Assembly: GCF_002899455.1 (NCBI RefSeq) | Contig: NZ_PPFB01000001.1 | Location: forward strand, 2,634,501 to 2,698,500 | Length of the DNA: 64,000 nt | Direction: 5' to 3' | DNA from: Streptomyces sp. DH-12 | GTDB lineage: Bacteria; Actinomycetota; Actinomycetes; Streptomycetales; Streptomycetaceae | Shown: positions 22,418-31,003 of the stretch, piece after piece | Layout of the letters: each line of letters starts with the position of its first letter | How positions within the stretch are numbered: the stretch's first letter is position 1 | Program-made: the position numbers and the translations under genes | The notes under the pieces: generated by a model | Database searches by the model: none | What the model was told of the DNA's origin: nothing | The model's input: only the letters and a program-made list of their open reading frames with translations

Positions 22418-23773
22418 TCACTGCGTCCGGTCTGCCCATTCGGCACGGGCGCCGACAGCCGTGGCGCCGTTGGCCCCCGAGACCCCGGCGGCCACCGGGT
22501 CGCGGTCGCCGGCCGGGGGAGCCGCCTGCGGGCCTTCGGCGGCCTCCTGGGCCGTCTCCGGGGCCGTCTCCGGGGCCGCGGCCCCCAGGGCCGTCACGGA
22601 GGCGCGGCGACGGCGGTAACGCGGCGGCACGAAGGCCTCCGCCCAGCGCGGCGCGCGCGGGGTGAAGCGCGGCAGCAGGAGCAGCACCAGACCGAGGGTG
22701 GAGAGGATCACCACGCTCAGCACGATCCACATCGACGCCGAGTTCACCGAGTAGGCCAGCGCGCCGAAGGCGATCAGCGCCGACCAGAAGTACATGATCA
22801 GCACCGCCCGGCTGTGCGAGTGGCCGATCTCGAGGAGCCGGTGGTGCAGATGCCCCCGGTCCGCGGCGAACGGCGACTGGCCGCGCCAGGTGCGCCGCAC
22901 GATGGCCAGGATCAGGTCGGCGGCCGGCACCGCGATGATGGTCAGCGGCAGCAGCAGCGGGATGTACACCGGCACCGTCTGGTGCACGGCCTCCTTCTCC
23001 GAACCGGCGAACAGCTTCAGCGCGTCCGGGTCCACCTGGCCCGTGACGGAGATCGCGCCGGCCGCCAGCACCAGCCCGATGAGCATCGAGCCGGAGTCGC
23101 CCATGAAGATCCGCGCCGGGTGCATGTTGTGCGGCAGGAAGCCCAGGCACATGCCCATCAGGATCGCCGCGAACAGCGTCGCCGGGGCGGCCGCCTCGAT
23201 GCCGTACGAGTACCAGATGCGGTAGGCGTACAGGAAGAACGCGGTCGCCGCGATGCACACCATGCCGGCCGCGAGACCGTCCAGGCCGTCCACGAAGTTG
23301 ACCGCGTTGATGGTGATGACGACCAGGGCGACGGTGAGGAGCGTGCCCTGCCACTGGGTGAGCGCGACCGAGCCGACGCCGGGGATCGGCAGCCACAGGA
23401 TCGTCAGACCCTGCATGACCATCACGCCGGCGGCGATCATCTGCCCGCCCAGCTTGATCAGGGCGTCGATCTCGAACTTGTCGTCCAGCACGCCGATCAG
23501 CCAGATCAGCGCGGCCCCCGAGAGCAGCGCCCGCGGCTCGTTGGACTTCTCGAACAGCGTGCCGAGGTTGGTGAGGTGGTCGGCGACCAGCAGGCCCGCG
23601 CACAGGCCGAAGAACATCGCGATCCCGCCGAGCCGCGGAGTGGGCTCCCGGTGCACGTCGCGTGCCCGGATCTCCGGCATCGCCCCCGCCACGATCGCGA
23701 ACTTCCGTACCGGTCCGGTCAGGAGGTACGTCACCGCGGCCGTGATGCAGAGCGTCAGCAGGTATTCACGCAC
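22418..23773 (-). CDS. WecA/TagO-type UDP-GlcNAc:undecaprenyl-phosphate GlcNAc-1-phosphate transferase
   Basis: This membrane enzyme starts lipid-linked synthesis of teichoic acids or other wall glycopolymers by moving a sugar-1-phosphate onto undecaprenyl phosphate. The 451-residue protein has about ten to eleven membrane helices and all family motifs: VLDDKFEID (Mg2+ site), NAVNFVDGLDGLAAG, FMGDSGS and the HLHHRLL loop that distinguishes WecA/TagO from MraY. The C-terminal 60 residues are an Ala/Pro/Glu-rich disordered tail. GTG 23773 has GGGGA five bases upstream; GTG 23785 would add four residues. It heads toward the atp operon. Confidence 0.92.
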   Translation of the reverse strand: MREYLLTLCITAAVTYLLTGPVRKFAIVAGAMPEIRARDVHREPTPRLGGIAMFFGLCAGLLVADHLTNLGTLFEKSNEPRALLSGAALIWLIGVLDDKFEIDALIKLGGQMIAAGVMVMQGLTILWLPIPGVGSVALTQWQGTLLTVALVVITINAVNFVDGLDGLAAGMVCIAATAFFLYAYRIWYSYGIEAAAPATLFAAILMGMCLGFLPHNMHPARIFMGDSGSMLIGLVLAAGAISVTGQVDPDALKLFAGSEKEAVHQTVPVYIPLLLPLTIIAVPAADLILAIVRRTWRGQSPFAADRGHLHHRLLEIGHSHSRAVLIMYFWSALIAFGALAYSVNSASMWIVLSVVILSTLGLVLLLLPRFTPRAPRWAEAFVPPRYRRRRASVTALGAAAPETAPETAQEAAEGPQAAPPAGDRDPVAAGVSGANGATAVGARAEWADRTQ

Positions 23774-23908
23774 GGGCTTCCCCACAGATCTCGCTGGCCT
23801 TCACAGCCCCACACCCTAGCGAGGGGCGCATACGAGTGGGGACTTCCGGATGGCGACGATGGTTGCACGGACGGTTTCGCCGACGGCGGCCCGCCCCGGA
23901 CGTCCGGC

Positions 23909-25144
23909 TCAGCGCGGGTACGGCGGGAAGGCCGCCACCAGGTCCCGTACGTCCTTCCGGACCCGTGCCGGGTCCGTGCCGCCGCGCAGCACGCGCGCCA
24001 GCAGACCGGCGACCAGCGTCATCTCCCGGGTTCCCATTCCCTGCGTGGTGACCGCCGCCGTGCCCAGCCGCAGCCCTCGGCCGTCGCGCGGCAGCGCGCA
24101 GCAGTCCAGGACCAGGCCCGCCGCCGCCAGCCGGCCGCGCGCGGTGCGGCCGTCGACGCCGAGCGGGGCCGGGTCGGCGGTGATCAGGTGGGTGTCGGTG
24201 CCGCCGGTGGTGACCACGAGCCCCTCGGCGGCGAGGGCGGCGGCCAGCGCCCGCGCGTTGGTCACCACCTGGTGGGCGTAGGCGGCGAAGGCCGGGGTCG
24301 CCGCCTCGCCGAAGGCGACCGCCTTGGCGGCGATGGTGTGCATCTGCGCGCCGCCCTGCGTGAAGGGGAACACCGCCCGGTCCACCCGCTCGGCCAGCTC
24401 CCCGCCGCACAGCAGCATCCCGCCGCGCGGCCCCCGCAGCACCTTGTGCGTGGTCGCGCACACGATGTCCGCGTACGGCACCGGGCTGGGCGCCGCTCCC
24501 CCGGCGACCAGGCCCATGGGGTGCGCCGCGTCCGCGATCAGGTACGCGCCCACGTCGTCGGCGACCTCGCGGAAGAACGCGTGGTCGATGTGGCGGGGGT
24601 AGGCGGTGGAGCCGCACACGATCGCCTTGGGGCGGTGGGCGCGGGCCAGGGCGCGGACCTGCCCGTGGTCGATCAGTCCGCTCTCCGCGTCCACCCCGTA
24701 GCCGACGAAGTCGAACCAGCGGCCGGAGAAGTTCGCCGGCGAGCCGTGGGTGAGGTGGCCGCCGTGGGGCAGGCCGAGGGCGAGGACGGTGTCGCCGGGG
24801 CGCAGCAGGGCCGCGTAGGCGGCGAGCACCGCGGAGGAGCCGGAGTGCGCCTGGACGTTGGCGTGCTCGGCGCCGAACAGCGCCTTGGCGCGGTCCACGG
24901 CGAGCCGTTCGGCCACGTCGACGATCTCGCAGCCGCCGTGGTGCCGGCTGCCCGGGTAGCCCTCGGCGTACTTGTTGGCCAGCGGCGAGCCCAGGGCGGC
25001 CAGCACGGCGGGCGACATGAAGTTCTCCGCGGCGATCAGCTGGAGCGTGGTCGCCTGCCGTTCGCGCTCCCCGAGCAGCACCTCGGCGAGCTCGGGGTCC
25101 TGCCGGCGCAGGACATCGGCCTCGAGCGCATGGGTGACCGTCAT
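23909..25144 (-). CDS. glyA: Serine hydroxymethyltransferase-family PLP enzyme
   Basis: The 411-residue fold-type I enzyme carries the SHMT hallmarks LIAAENFMSP (37-46), NKYAEGYPGSRHHGG (57-71), and the PLP lysine Lys234 in ATTHKVLRGPRGG. It would convert serine plus tetrahydrofolate to glycine plus methylene-tetrahydrofolate. Some positions are divergent from housekeeping GlyA (for example ADAAHPMGLVAGG instead of DMAHIAGLVAAG), so it may be a paralogue with other aldolase specificity. Two adjacent ATGs exist; 25144 has the better spacing from GGGAG. Confidence 0.9.
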   Translation of the reverse strand: MTVTHALEADVLRRQDPELAEVLLGERERQATTLQLIAAENFMSPAVLAALGSPLANKYAEGYPGSRHHGGCEIVDVAERLAVDRAKALFGAEHANVQAHSGSSAVLAAYAALLRPGDTVLALGLPHGGHLTHGSPANFSGRWFDFVGYGVDAESGLIDHGQVRALARAHRPKAIVCGSTAYPRHIDHAFFREVADDVGAYLIADAAHPMGLVAGGAAPSPVPYADIVCATTHKVLRGPRGGMLLCGGELAERVDRAVFPFTQGGAQMHTIAAKAVAFGEAATPAFAAYAHQVVTNARALAAALAAEGLVVTTGGTDTHLITADPAPLGVDGRTARGRLAAAGLVLDCCALPRDGRGLRLGTAAVTTQGMGTREMTLVAGLLARVLRGGTDPARVRKDVRDLVAAFPPYPR

Positions 25145-25246
25145 CATGGACTCCCGGACGTCGGCACTGGCGTACGACCAATGTAGGCCCGCCCGTCCCG
25201 GTGCGCCCGCGTTCCCGCACCCGTCCCGTGGGGCGCCGCCGGCCGC

Positions 25247-25924
25247 TCAGGTCCGCGTCGGCACTCCGGTCAGCGCCGTCACCACCGGGTCCAGCGCCTG
25301 GTGTATCTCGTCGCCGATGGACCGGAAGAAGGTCAGCGGGGCGCCGTACGGGTCGTGCACCTCGTCCGCCTCGGCGGTGGGCGCCAGCAGCCAGCCGCGC
25401 AGCGCGGCGGCCGCGCGGACCAGGGCGCGGGCGCGCATGACCAGCCCGTCCTCCAGGGGCGGCAGGGTCGCCGGGTCGATCGCGTTCACCAGGCGGGTGA
25501 ACTCCTTCAGCGTGAAGGTGCGCAGCCCCGCCGAGTGGCCCATGGAGATGACCTGGGCGCGGTGGTCACGGGTGGCGGTCAGCACGAGGTCGGCGCGGAT
25601 GACGTGCTCGTCGAGCAGCTCCCGGCCCGTGAAGCCGGAGGCGTCCGCCCCGTACTCCGCCAGCACGGTCTCCGCGTGGGCCTCCATCGGGGCGCCCTCG
25701 TGGCCCCAGGTGCCGGCGCTCTCGACGATCAGCCCGCCGCCCAGGACGCCCAGGCGCTGGTGCACGAAATGCCGGGTCAGCCGCTCGGTGATGGGCGAGC
25801 GGCACACGTTCCCGGTGCTGACGTGGAGGATGCGGAAGGTGTCGCGCGGAAACCCGAAGGTGGTCGTCACCTCCGCGTCGGATTCCTCGTTGCCTATGCC
25901 ACGCCCCGCCTCAGGGGCCGTCAA
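25247..25924 (-). CDS. Low-molecular-weight protein-tyrosine-phosphatase-like protein lacking the nucleophilic Cys
   Basis: The 225-residue product has the LMW-PTP fold signature near its N-terminus, but the P-loop reads VSTGNVCRSP (35-44). The canonical form is V-C-x-G-N-x-C-R-S-P, so the nucleophilic Cys is replaced by Ser36 while Cys41, Arg42 and the distal DPYG general-acid motif remain. It may be catalytically dead or use other chemistry. The TTG start at 25924 overlaps the sua5 stop, with GAGGTGG four to five bases upstream; a GTG further in could also serve. Close linkage to sua5 and prmC suggests one transcript. Confidence 0.8.
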   Translation of the reverse strand: MTAPEAGRGIGNEESDAEVTTTFGFPRDTFRILHVSTGNVCRSPITERLTRHFVHQRLGVLGGGLIVESAGTWGHEGAPMEAHAETVLAEYGADASGFTGRELLDEHVIRADLVLTATRDHRAQVISMGHSAGLRTFTLKEFTRLVNAIDPATLPPLEDGLVMRARALVRAAAALRGWLLAPTAEADEVHDPYGAPLTFFRSIGDEIHQALDPVVTALTGVPTRT

Positions 25925-26568
25925 TTCGCCACCTCGAGATCGGGTACCACCTTGCGCAGTTCGTCGGGCGAGAGCGCGCCTTCGCGCAGCAGCACGGGCA
26001 CCGGGCGGGTGACGTCGACGATGGAGGACGGCACGTTGCCCGGGGTGGGCCCGCCGTCCAGGTAGACGGAGACGGAGTCGCCGAGCATCTCCTGGGCGGC
26101 GTCGCAGTTCTCCGGCGCCGGGTGTCCGGTGAGGTTGGCGGAGGAGACGGCCATCGGGCCGACCTCGGTGAGCAGCTCGATGGCGACCGGGTGCAGCGGC
26201 ATGCGCACCGCGACCGTGCCGCGGGTGTCGCCGAGGTCCCACTGGAGGGACGGCTGGTGGCGGGCGACCAGCGTCAGCGCGCCCGGCCAGAAGGCGTCGA
26301 CCAGCTCCCAGGCCATCTCGGAGAAGTCGGTGACCAGGCCGTGCAGGGTGTTCGGGGAGCCGATGAGGACGGGCGTGGGCATGTTGCGGCCGCGGCCCTT
26401 GGCCTGGAGCAGGTCGGCGACGGCCTCCGCGGTGAAGGCGTCGGCGCCGACGCCGTACACGGTGTCCGTCGGCAGCACCACGAGCTCGCCCCGGCGCACG
26501 GCGGACGCGGCCTCACGCAGACCGGTCGCGCGGTCGGTCGCGTCGTTGGTGTCGTATCGCCGAGCCAT
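25921..26568 (-). CDS. L-threonylcarbamoyladenylate synthase (Sua5/YciO/YrdC)
   Basis: The enzyme makes threonylcarbamoyl-AMP from Thr, bicarbonate and ATP for the t6A37 modification of ANN-decoding tRNAs. The 215-residue protein is a single YrdC domain with the LPTDTVYGVGADAF motif (about 32-45), the KGRGRNMPTPVLIG segment and the SSANLTGHP loop. It lacks the extra Sua5 domain, so it is TsaC-length. It overlaps the downstream phosphatase-like gene and starts 56 bases after prmC. Confidence 0.93.
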   Translation of the reverse strand: MARRYDTNDATDRATGLREAASAVRRGELVVLPTDTVYGVGADAFTAEAVADLLQAKGRGRNMPTPVLIGSPNTLHGLVTDFSEMAWELVDAFWPGALTLVARHQPSLQWDLGDTRGTVAVRMPLHPVAIELLTEVGPMAVSSANLTGHPAPENCDAAQEMLGDSVSVYLDGGPTPGNVPSSIVDVTRPVPVLLREGALSPDELRKVVPDLEVAN

Positions 26569-26624
26569 CTAGCGGGCCTCCTCGTACAGGTGCTGCTGGG
26601 GGGATGAAGTGTGCGCCCGGCCGG

Positions 26625-27470
26625 TCACGGCAGCGCCTTGCGTGCGGTGGCGAACCGGGGTCGGTTGTTCAGGTCGGGGTGGTCGGCCGCGTCGGTCCAG
26701 CCGCGGTCCTCGGCGAAGATCCACGGCACCTGGCCGCCCTGGGTGTCGGCGTGCTCGACGACGACCACCCCGCCGGGGCGCAGCAGCCGGTGCGCGGTGC
26801 GCTCCAGGCCGCGGATCAGGTCGAGGCCGTCCTCGCCGGAGAACAGGGCCAGTTCGGGGTCGTAGTCGCGGGCCTCCGGGGCGACGTACTCCCACTCGGT
26901 GAGCGGGATGTACGGCGGGTTGGAGACCACCAGGTCGACCTGGCCGTCGAGGTCGGGGAAGGCCGTCAGGGCGTCCCCCTGGCGCAGTTCGACCCGGGAC
27001 CCCTCCATGTTCCTGCGGGTCCACCGCAGGGCGTCCTCGGACAGCTCCACGGCGTACACGCGCGAACGCGGCACCTCCTGCGCGAGAGCCAGCGCGATGG
27101 CGCCGGAGCCGGTGCACAGGTCGACGATGCAGGGCTCGACGACGTCCATCGCGCGGACGGCGTCTATGGCCCAGCCGACGACCGACTCGGTCTCGGGGCG
27201 CGGGACGAACACCCCGGGACCCACCTGGAGCTCCAGGTAGCGGAAGTACGCCCGGCCGGTGATGTGCTGGAGCGGCTCGCGGGCCTCGCGGCGGGCGATG
27301 ACCTCCCAGTACCGGGCGTCGAAGTCGGCGTCCTTGACCGTGTGCAGCTCGCCGCGCTTGACGCCGTGCACGAACGCGGCGAGCTCCTCCGCGTCGGTGC
27401 GCGGCGAGGGCACGCCCGCGTCGGCGAGCCGCTGGGTGGCCTGGGCCACCTCGGCGAGCAGCAGGTTCAC
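26625..27470 (-). CDS. prmC: Peptide chain release factor N5-glutamine methyltransferase
   Basis: PrmC methylates the Gln of the GGQ motif of release factors. The 281-residue protein has the N-terminal helical substrate domain, the SAM motif VDLCTGSGAIALALA (about 116-130) and the catalytic NPPY at 184-187. It lies 25 bases after prfA, the gene for its substrate, which is the usual arrangement. Confidence 0.96.
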   Translation of the reverse strand: MNLLLAEVAQATQRLADAGVPSPRTDAEELAAFVHGVKRGELHTVKDADFDARYWEVIARREAREPLQHITGRAYFRYLELQVGPGVFVPRPETESVVGWAIDAVRAMDVVEPCIVDLCTGSGAIALALAQEVPRSRVYAVELSEDALRWTRRNMEGSRVELRQGDALTAFPDLDGQVDLVVSNPPYIPLTEWEYVAPEARDYDPELALFSGEDGLDLIRGLERTAHRLLRPGGVVVVEHADTQGGQVPWIFAEDRGWTDAADHPDLNNRPRFATARKALP

Positions 27471-27495
27471 TGGTCCTCCGGACTGTCTACGGGGC

Positions 27496-28563
27496 TTACG
27501 CGGCGGCGAGCTTGGCGGCCGAGTCCGCGTCGACGCAGGCCTGGATCACCGCGTCGAGGTCGCCGTCCAGGACCTGGTCCAGGTTGTACGCCTTGAAGCC
27601 GACGCGGTGGTCCGAGATGCGGTTCTCCGGGAAGTTGTACGTGCGGATCTTCTCGGAGCGGTCGACGGTGCGGACCTGGCTGCGGCGGGCGTCGGCGGCC
27701 TCGCGCTCCGCCTCCTCCTGCGCCATGGCGAGGAGCCTGGAGCGCAGGATACGCAGGGCCTGCTCCTTGTTCTGCAGCTGGCTCTTCTCGTTCTGGCAGG
27801 AGGCGACGACGCCGGTCGGGAGGTGCGTGATGCGCACGGCGGAGTCCGTGGTGTTCACCGACTGCCCGCCGGGGCCGGACGAGCGGTAGACGTCGATGCG
27901 CAGGTCGTTCGGGTTGATCTCGACGTCGACCTCCTCCGCCTCGGGGGTCACCAGGACGCCCGCGGCCGAGGTGTGGATGCGGCCCTGCGACTCGGTGGCG
28001 GGCACCCGCTGCACGCGGTGCACCCCGCCCTCGTACTTCAGCCGGGCCCACACGCCCTGGCCGGGTTCGGTCTGCCCGCGGGACTTCACCGCGACCTGGA
28101 CGTCCTTGTAGCCGCCCAGCTCGGACTCGGTGGCGTCGATGATCTCGGTCTTCCAGCCGACGCGCTCGGCGTAGCGCAGGTACATGCGCAGCAGGTCGCC
28201 GGCGAACAGGGCGGACTCGTCGCCGCCCGCGCCCGCCTTGATCTCGAGGATGACGTCCTTGTCGTCGCTGGGGTCGCGCGGGACGAGCAGCAGCCGCAGC
28301 TTCTCGGTGAGCTGCTCGCGCCGCTGCTCGAGGTCCTTGACCTCGGCGGCGAAGTCCGGGTCGTCGGCGCCCAGTTCACGCGCGGTCTCGATGTCGTCGC
28401 CGTGCTGCTTCCAGGAGCGGTACGTGGCGACGATCGGGGTGAGCTCGGCGTAGCGCTTGTTCAGCTTGCGCGCGTTCGCCTGATCGGCGTGGACCGACGG
28501 GTCGGCGAGCTTCTTCTCCAGGTCGGCGTGCTCGGCGACGAGTTCCTCGACGGCCTCGAACAT
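27496..28563 (-). CDS. prfA: Peptide chain release factor 1
   Basis: RF1 terminates translation at UAA and UAG. The 355-residue protein carries the GGQ peptidyl-hydrolysis motif at 232-234 within [21 protein letters not shown] long N-terminal coiled coil begins [23 protein letters not shown] 28563 is the standard start. It forms an operon with prmC and probably the genes below it. Confidence 0.97.
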   Translation of the reverse strand: MFEAVEELVAEHADLEKKLADPSVHADQANARKLNKRYAELTPIVATYRSWKQHGDDIETARELGADDPDFAAEVKDLEQRREQLTEKLRLLLVPRDPSDDKDVILEIKAGAGGDESALFAGDLLRMYLRYAERVGWKTEIIDATESELGGYKDVQVAVKSRGQTEPGQGVWARLKYEGGVHRVQRVPATESQGRIHTSAAGVLVTPEAEEVDVEINPNDLRIDVYRSSGPGGQSVNTTDSAVRITHLPTGVVASCQNEKSQLQNKEQALRILRSRLLAMAQEEAEREAADARRSQVRTVDRSEKIRTYNFPENRISDHRVGFKAYNLDQVLDGDLDAVIQACVDADSAAKLAAA

Positions 28564-28604
28564 CTTGGGCTCCTGCTGGTACGTGGGTGAAGGGGCGGGC
28601 GACC

Positions 28605-28658
28605 AAAAACGCCGGTCCCGGCCTGCCCCCCGGACGGGGGCGCGGCCGTGGACCGGCG
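28605..28658 (-). terminator. Intrinsic terminator after rpmE
   Basis: CGCCGGTCC (28610-28618) pairs with GGACCGGCG (28650-28658), and a run of five A residues at 28605-28609 gives a U-tract on the minus strand. It lies just after the rpmE stop at 28671 and before prfA. Confidence 0.8.
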
Positions 28659-28670
28659 ATTCGGGGCTCG

Positions 28671-28892
28671 CTACTTCTTGGAGCCGGCGGCCTTGCCGAA
28701 GCGGGCCTCGAAGCGGGCCACACGGCCACCGGTGTCGAGGATCTTCTGCTTGCCCGTGTAGAACGGGTGGCACTCGGAGCAGACCTCGGCGCGGATGTTG
28801 CCGCTGGAGATCGTGCTGCGGGTGGTGAACGACGCGCCGCAGGTGCAGCTGACCTGCGTCTCGACGTACTCGGGGTGGATGTCGCGCTTCAA
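28671..28892 (-). CDS. rpmE: 50S ribosomal protein L31, zinc-binding type
   Basis: The 73-residue ribosomal protein has Cys16, Cys18, Cys38 and Cys41, the zinc-coordinating set of the C+ form. Streptomyces usually also encodes a Cys-free paralogue under Zur control, so this copy should be the zinc-replete version. It is a single gene closed by a strong terminator. Confidence 0.97.
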   Translation of the reverse strand: MKRDIHPEYVETQVSCTCGASFTTRSTISSGNIRAEVCSECHPFYTGKQKILDTGGRVARFEARFGKAAGSKK

Positions 28893-28994
28893 GGTGTCTC
28901 CTAGGTTCCGGGAGGGCGCCGGGTCGCCGCCGCGGGATGCGGGAGCGTGAACCGGAGCCGACGTACCAGTCTGCCAGGACTGGGGCCGTCTCCC

Positions 28995-29034
28995 AAAACG
29001 GGGGTGGCCCCGGAATCATTCCCGGGGCCGCCCC
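28995..29034 (-). terminator. Intrinsic terminator after the secreted protease gene
   Basis: GGGGTGGCCCCGG (29001-29013) pairs with CCGGGGCCGCCCC (29022-29034) with one G-U type mismatch. Four A residues at 28995-28998 supply a U-tract on the minus strand. It begins 26 bases after the protease stop. Confidence 0.8.
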
Positions 29035-29059
29035 GCGGTCCCGCGGACGCGCTGTGGGC

Positions 29060-30835
29060 TCAGCCCAGCACGTCGTACTGCTGGTAGCCGGTGCCCATGG
29101 AGACCCGCGCCGAGAAGAACGGCGCGGTGCTCCGTCCGGTGCCCCGGTAGGCGTACAGCGTGCCGCTCGGGGTGCGGGCCAGCAGGTCCGCCCTGCCGTC
29201 GCCGCTGACGTCGCCGACCGTGACGAGGGCGTTGTACGTGGTGCTCTTCCACGTGGCCAGCTTGGTCCGGCCCGTGAAGGAGCCGGAGCCGGCCTTGCCC
29301 GTGCCCTTGTACAGGTACAGGTCGCCGGTGCTGCGGACGCGGGCCACCAGGTCGGTCCGGCCGTCGCCGGTGAAGTCGCCGTGGCCGCGCAGGACGTCGA
29401 ACCCGCCCCAGCCCGTGCCGGTCTTCAGACGCGCCGAGAAGGTGCCGTTGCCCTTGCCCGGGTAGGTCCACAGCACGCCCGCGGAGTCCACCATCAGCAG
29501 GTCGGGCACGTAGTCGCCGGTCACGTCACCGGGGGTGACGATCTGCCGGACGGACTTCCAGCCGGTGCTGAGCCGCTTGGTGGCCCAGGTGCCGCTGGAG
29601 ATCACGTAGTGCGCCCAGTACACGGTGCCGTCGGTGGCGCGGTAGACCAGGTCCTGGTAGCCGTCGCGGTCGAGGTCGGTCTGCAGGACGGTGTTGACGC
29701 CCCTCCAGTCCCCCCACTCCTCCTGGGCGGCGAACCGGGAGCTCAGCGAGTTCCGGGAGTAGCCGACGCCCGTGGACTTCTTGCGGGCCCACAGGTCGGC
29801 GCGGTGGTCGCCGTTGATGTCGGTGTCGTCGATGCGCGGGTAGGTGGCGCCGACGTAGGTGGTCACCTTGGTGAAGACGCCGTAGGCGCCCTTCGCCACG
29901 CAGTCCTCGACGCCCCAGGAGACGACGCCCACGATCCGGTTGCCGACCACGAGCGGGCCGCCGGAGTCGCCGTTGCAGGCGGTGGTGGTGCCGGCGTCGC
30001 TGCCGGTGGCGGGCGTGCCCGCGCAGACCATGTGCCCGCGGACGTAGTCGCTGCCCCAGGCTCCGGCGCAGGTGGCGTCGGACTGGATGGGCAGCGTGGC
30101 CGTCTTCAGGACGTCGGAGACCTCGTCGTTGGTGGAGGTGGTGCGCCCCCAGCCGTAGACCCGGGCCTTGGTCCCGGCCGCGTACGAGGCGGTGTCGCCC
30201 GCCGTCGTCATGCGGATCGGGGTGGCCTTCACCGGCACCGGCAGCGTGAGCACCGCGATGTCGTTGTCGATGGTGGCGTCCTTGTACGCCGGGTGGTGCC
30301 ACTGCCGCCAGACACCGGTGGCGGTGCCGCCGTGCAGGTCGCCGCCGGCGGAGGGCAGCTGGGCGGTGCCCGTGACGACGGCGCCGTTGGAGTACCAGTC
30401 GTAGCCCTTGACGCAGTGCGCGGCGGTGAGGATCTTCGTCGGCGCGACGACGACGCCGCCGCAGAAGAAGCCGAAGTCGTTGGCCTCGTCGTAGTAGTGC
30501 AGCTGCGCCATCCAGGGCGCGGAGGCGATCGTGGTGGTGGTGCCACCGATGATCTTCGCGTCGATGCCGGAGTCGCTCTTCGTGGTGGAGCTGAGCGGCG
30601 CCTTGTCCTTCGCCCGCGCGGCTTCGTCCGCCGCCATGGCTCCCACGACGCGGCGGGTCAGCTCGGCCTGGGACGGCGACTCCATCGCCGGAGCGACCGT
30701 CGGCTGCGGCAGCACGGGCGCGGCCTGGGCGGCCGGCGCCGTCAGCAGCGCCGCGCCGACCGCCGCGGCGGCACCGGCCGCGACGACGGCGATCCGGCGT
30801 CTGTGGCGGCCGGATCCGGACATGGGTGTATCCAT
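29060..30835 (-). CDS. Secreted trypsin-like serine protease with FG-GAP/VCBS repeats
   Basis: The 591-residue protein has a signal peptide (1-38, ending TAPAAQA), a propeptide ending DAK, and an S1 trypsin domain that starts at IIGG (95-98). The catalytic triad is His140 (TAAHC), Asp192 (DNDIAVL) and Ser291 (GDSGGP). From about residue 340 to the end are four to five repeats of the D-x-[ND]-x-D-G calcium-binding type ([28 protein letters not shown]) that predict an integrin-like beta propeller. It is an extracellular endopeptidase with a binding module. ATG 30835 follows a GAGGGGGG purine run. It is a single gene. Confidence 0.92.
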   Translation of the reverse strand: MDTPMSGSGRHRRRIAVVAAGAAAAVGAALLTAPAAQAAPVLPQPTVAPAMESPSQAELTRRVVGAMAADEAARAKDKAPLSSTTKSDSGIDAKIIGGTTTTIASAPWMAQLHYYDEANDFGFFCGGVVVAPTKILTAAHCVKGYDWYSNGAVVTGTAQLPSAGGDLHGGTATGVWRQWHHPAYKDATIDNDIAVLTLPVPVKATPIRMTTAGDTASYAAGTKARVYGWGRTTSTNDEVSDVLKTATLPIQSDATCAGAWGSDYVRGHMVCAGTPATGSDAGTTTACNGDSGGPLVVGNRIVGVVSWGVEDCVAKGAYGVFTKVTTYVGATYPRIDDTDINGDHRADLWARKKSTGVGYSRNSLSSRFAAQEEWGDWRGVNTVLQTDLDRDGYQDLVYRATDGTVYWAHYVISSGTWATKRLSTGWKSVRQIVTPGDVTGDYVPDLLMVDSAGVLWTYPGKGNGTFSARLKTGTGWGGFDVLRGHGDFTGDGRTDLVARVRSTGDLYLYKGTGKAGSGSFTGRTKLATWKSTTYNALVTVGDVSGDGRADLLARTPSGTLYAYRGTGRSTAPFFSARVSMGTGYQQYDVLG

Positions 30836-30934
30836 GCAATTCCCCCCTCGGGATGATGAGTTCGGGCTTGAGATCCCTTCAGGGACAGCCCGAAGCAGCG
30901 TGATCGTACACCTGTCCGACGACATCCGTGCACG

Positions 30935-30966
30935 AAAAACGGCCGCCCCGTTAAGGGACGGCCGTT
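30935..30966 (-). terminator. Intrinsic terminator after rho
   Basis: AACGGCCG (30938-30945) pairs with CGGCCGTT (30959-30966), extended by an inner CCC/GGG stem, and the AAAAA at 30935-30939 provides a U-tract on the minus strand. It lies 38 bases beyond the rho stop. Confidence 0.85.
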
Positions 30967-31003
30967 CGTCGTGCCCGCGCGGGGGCCCGGGAAGGGGGTG
31001 ACG

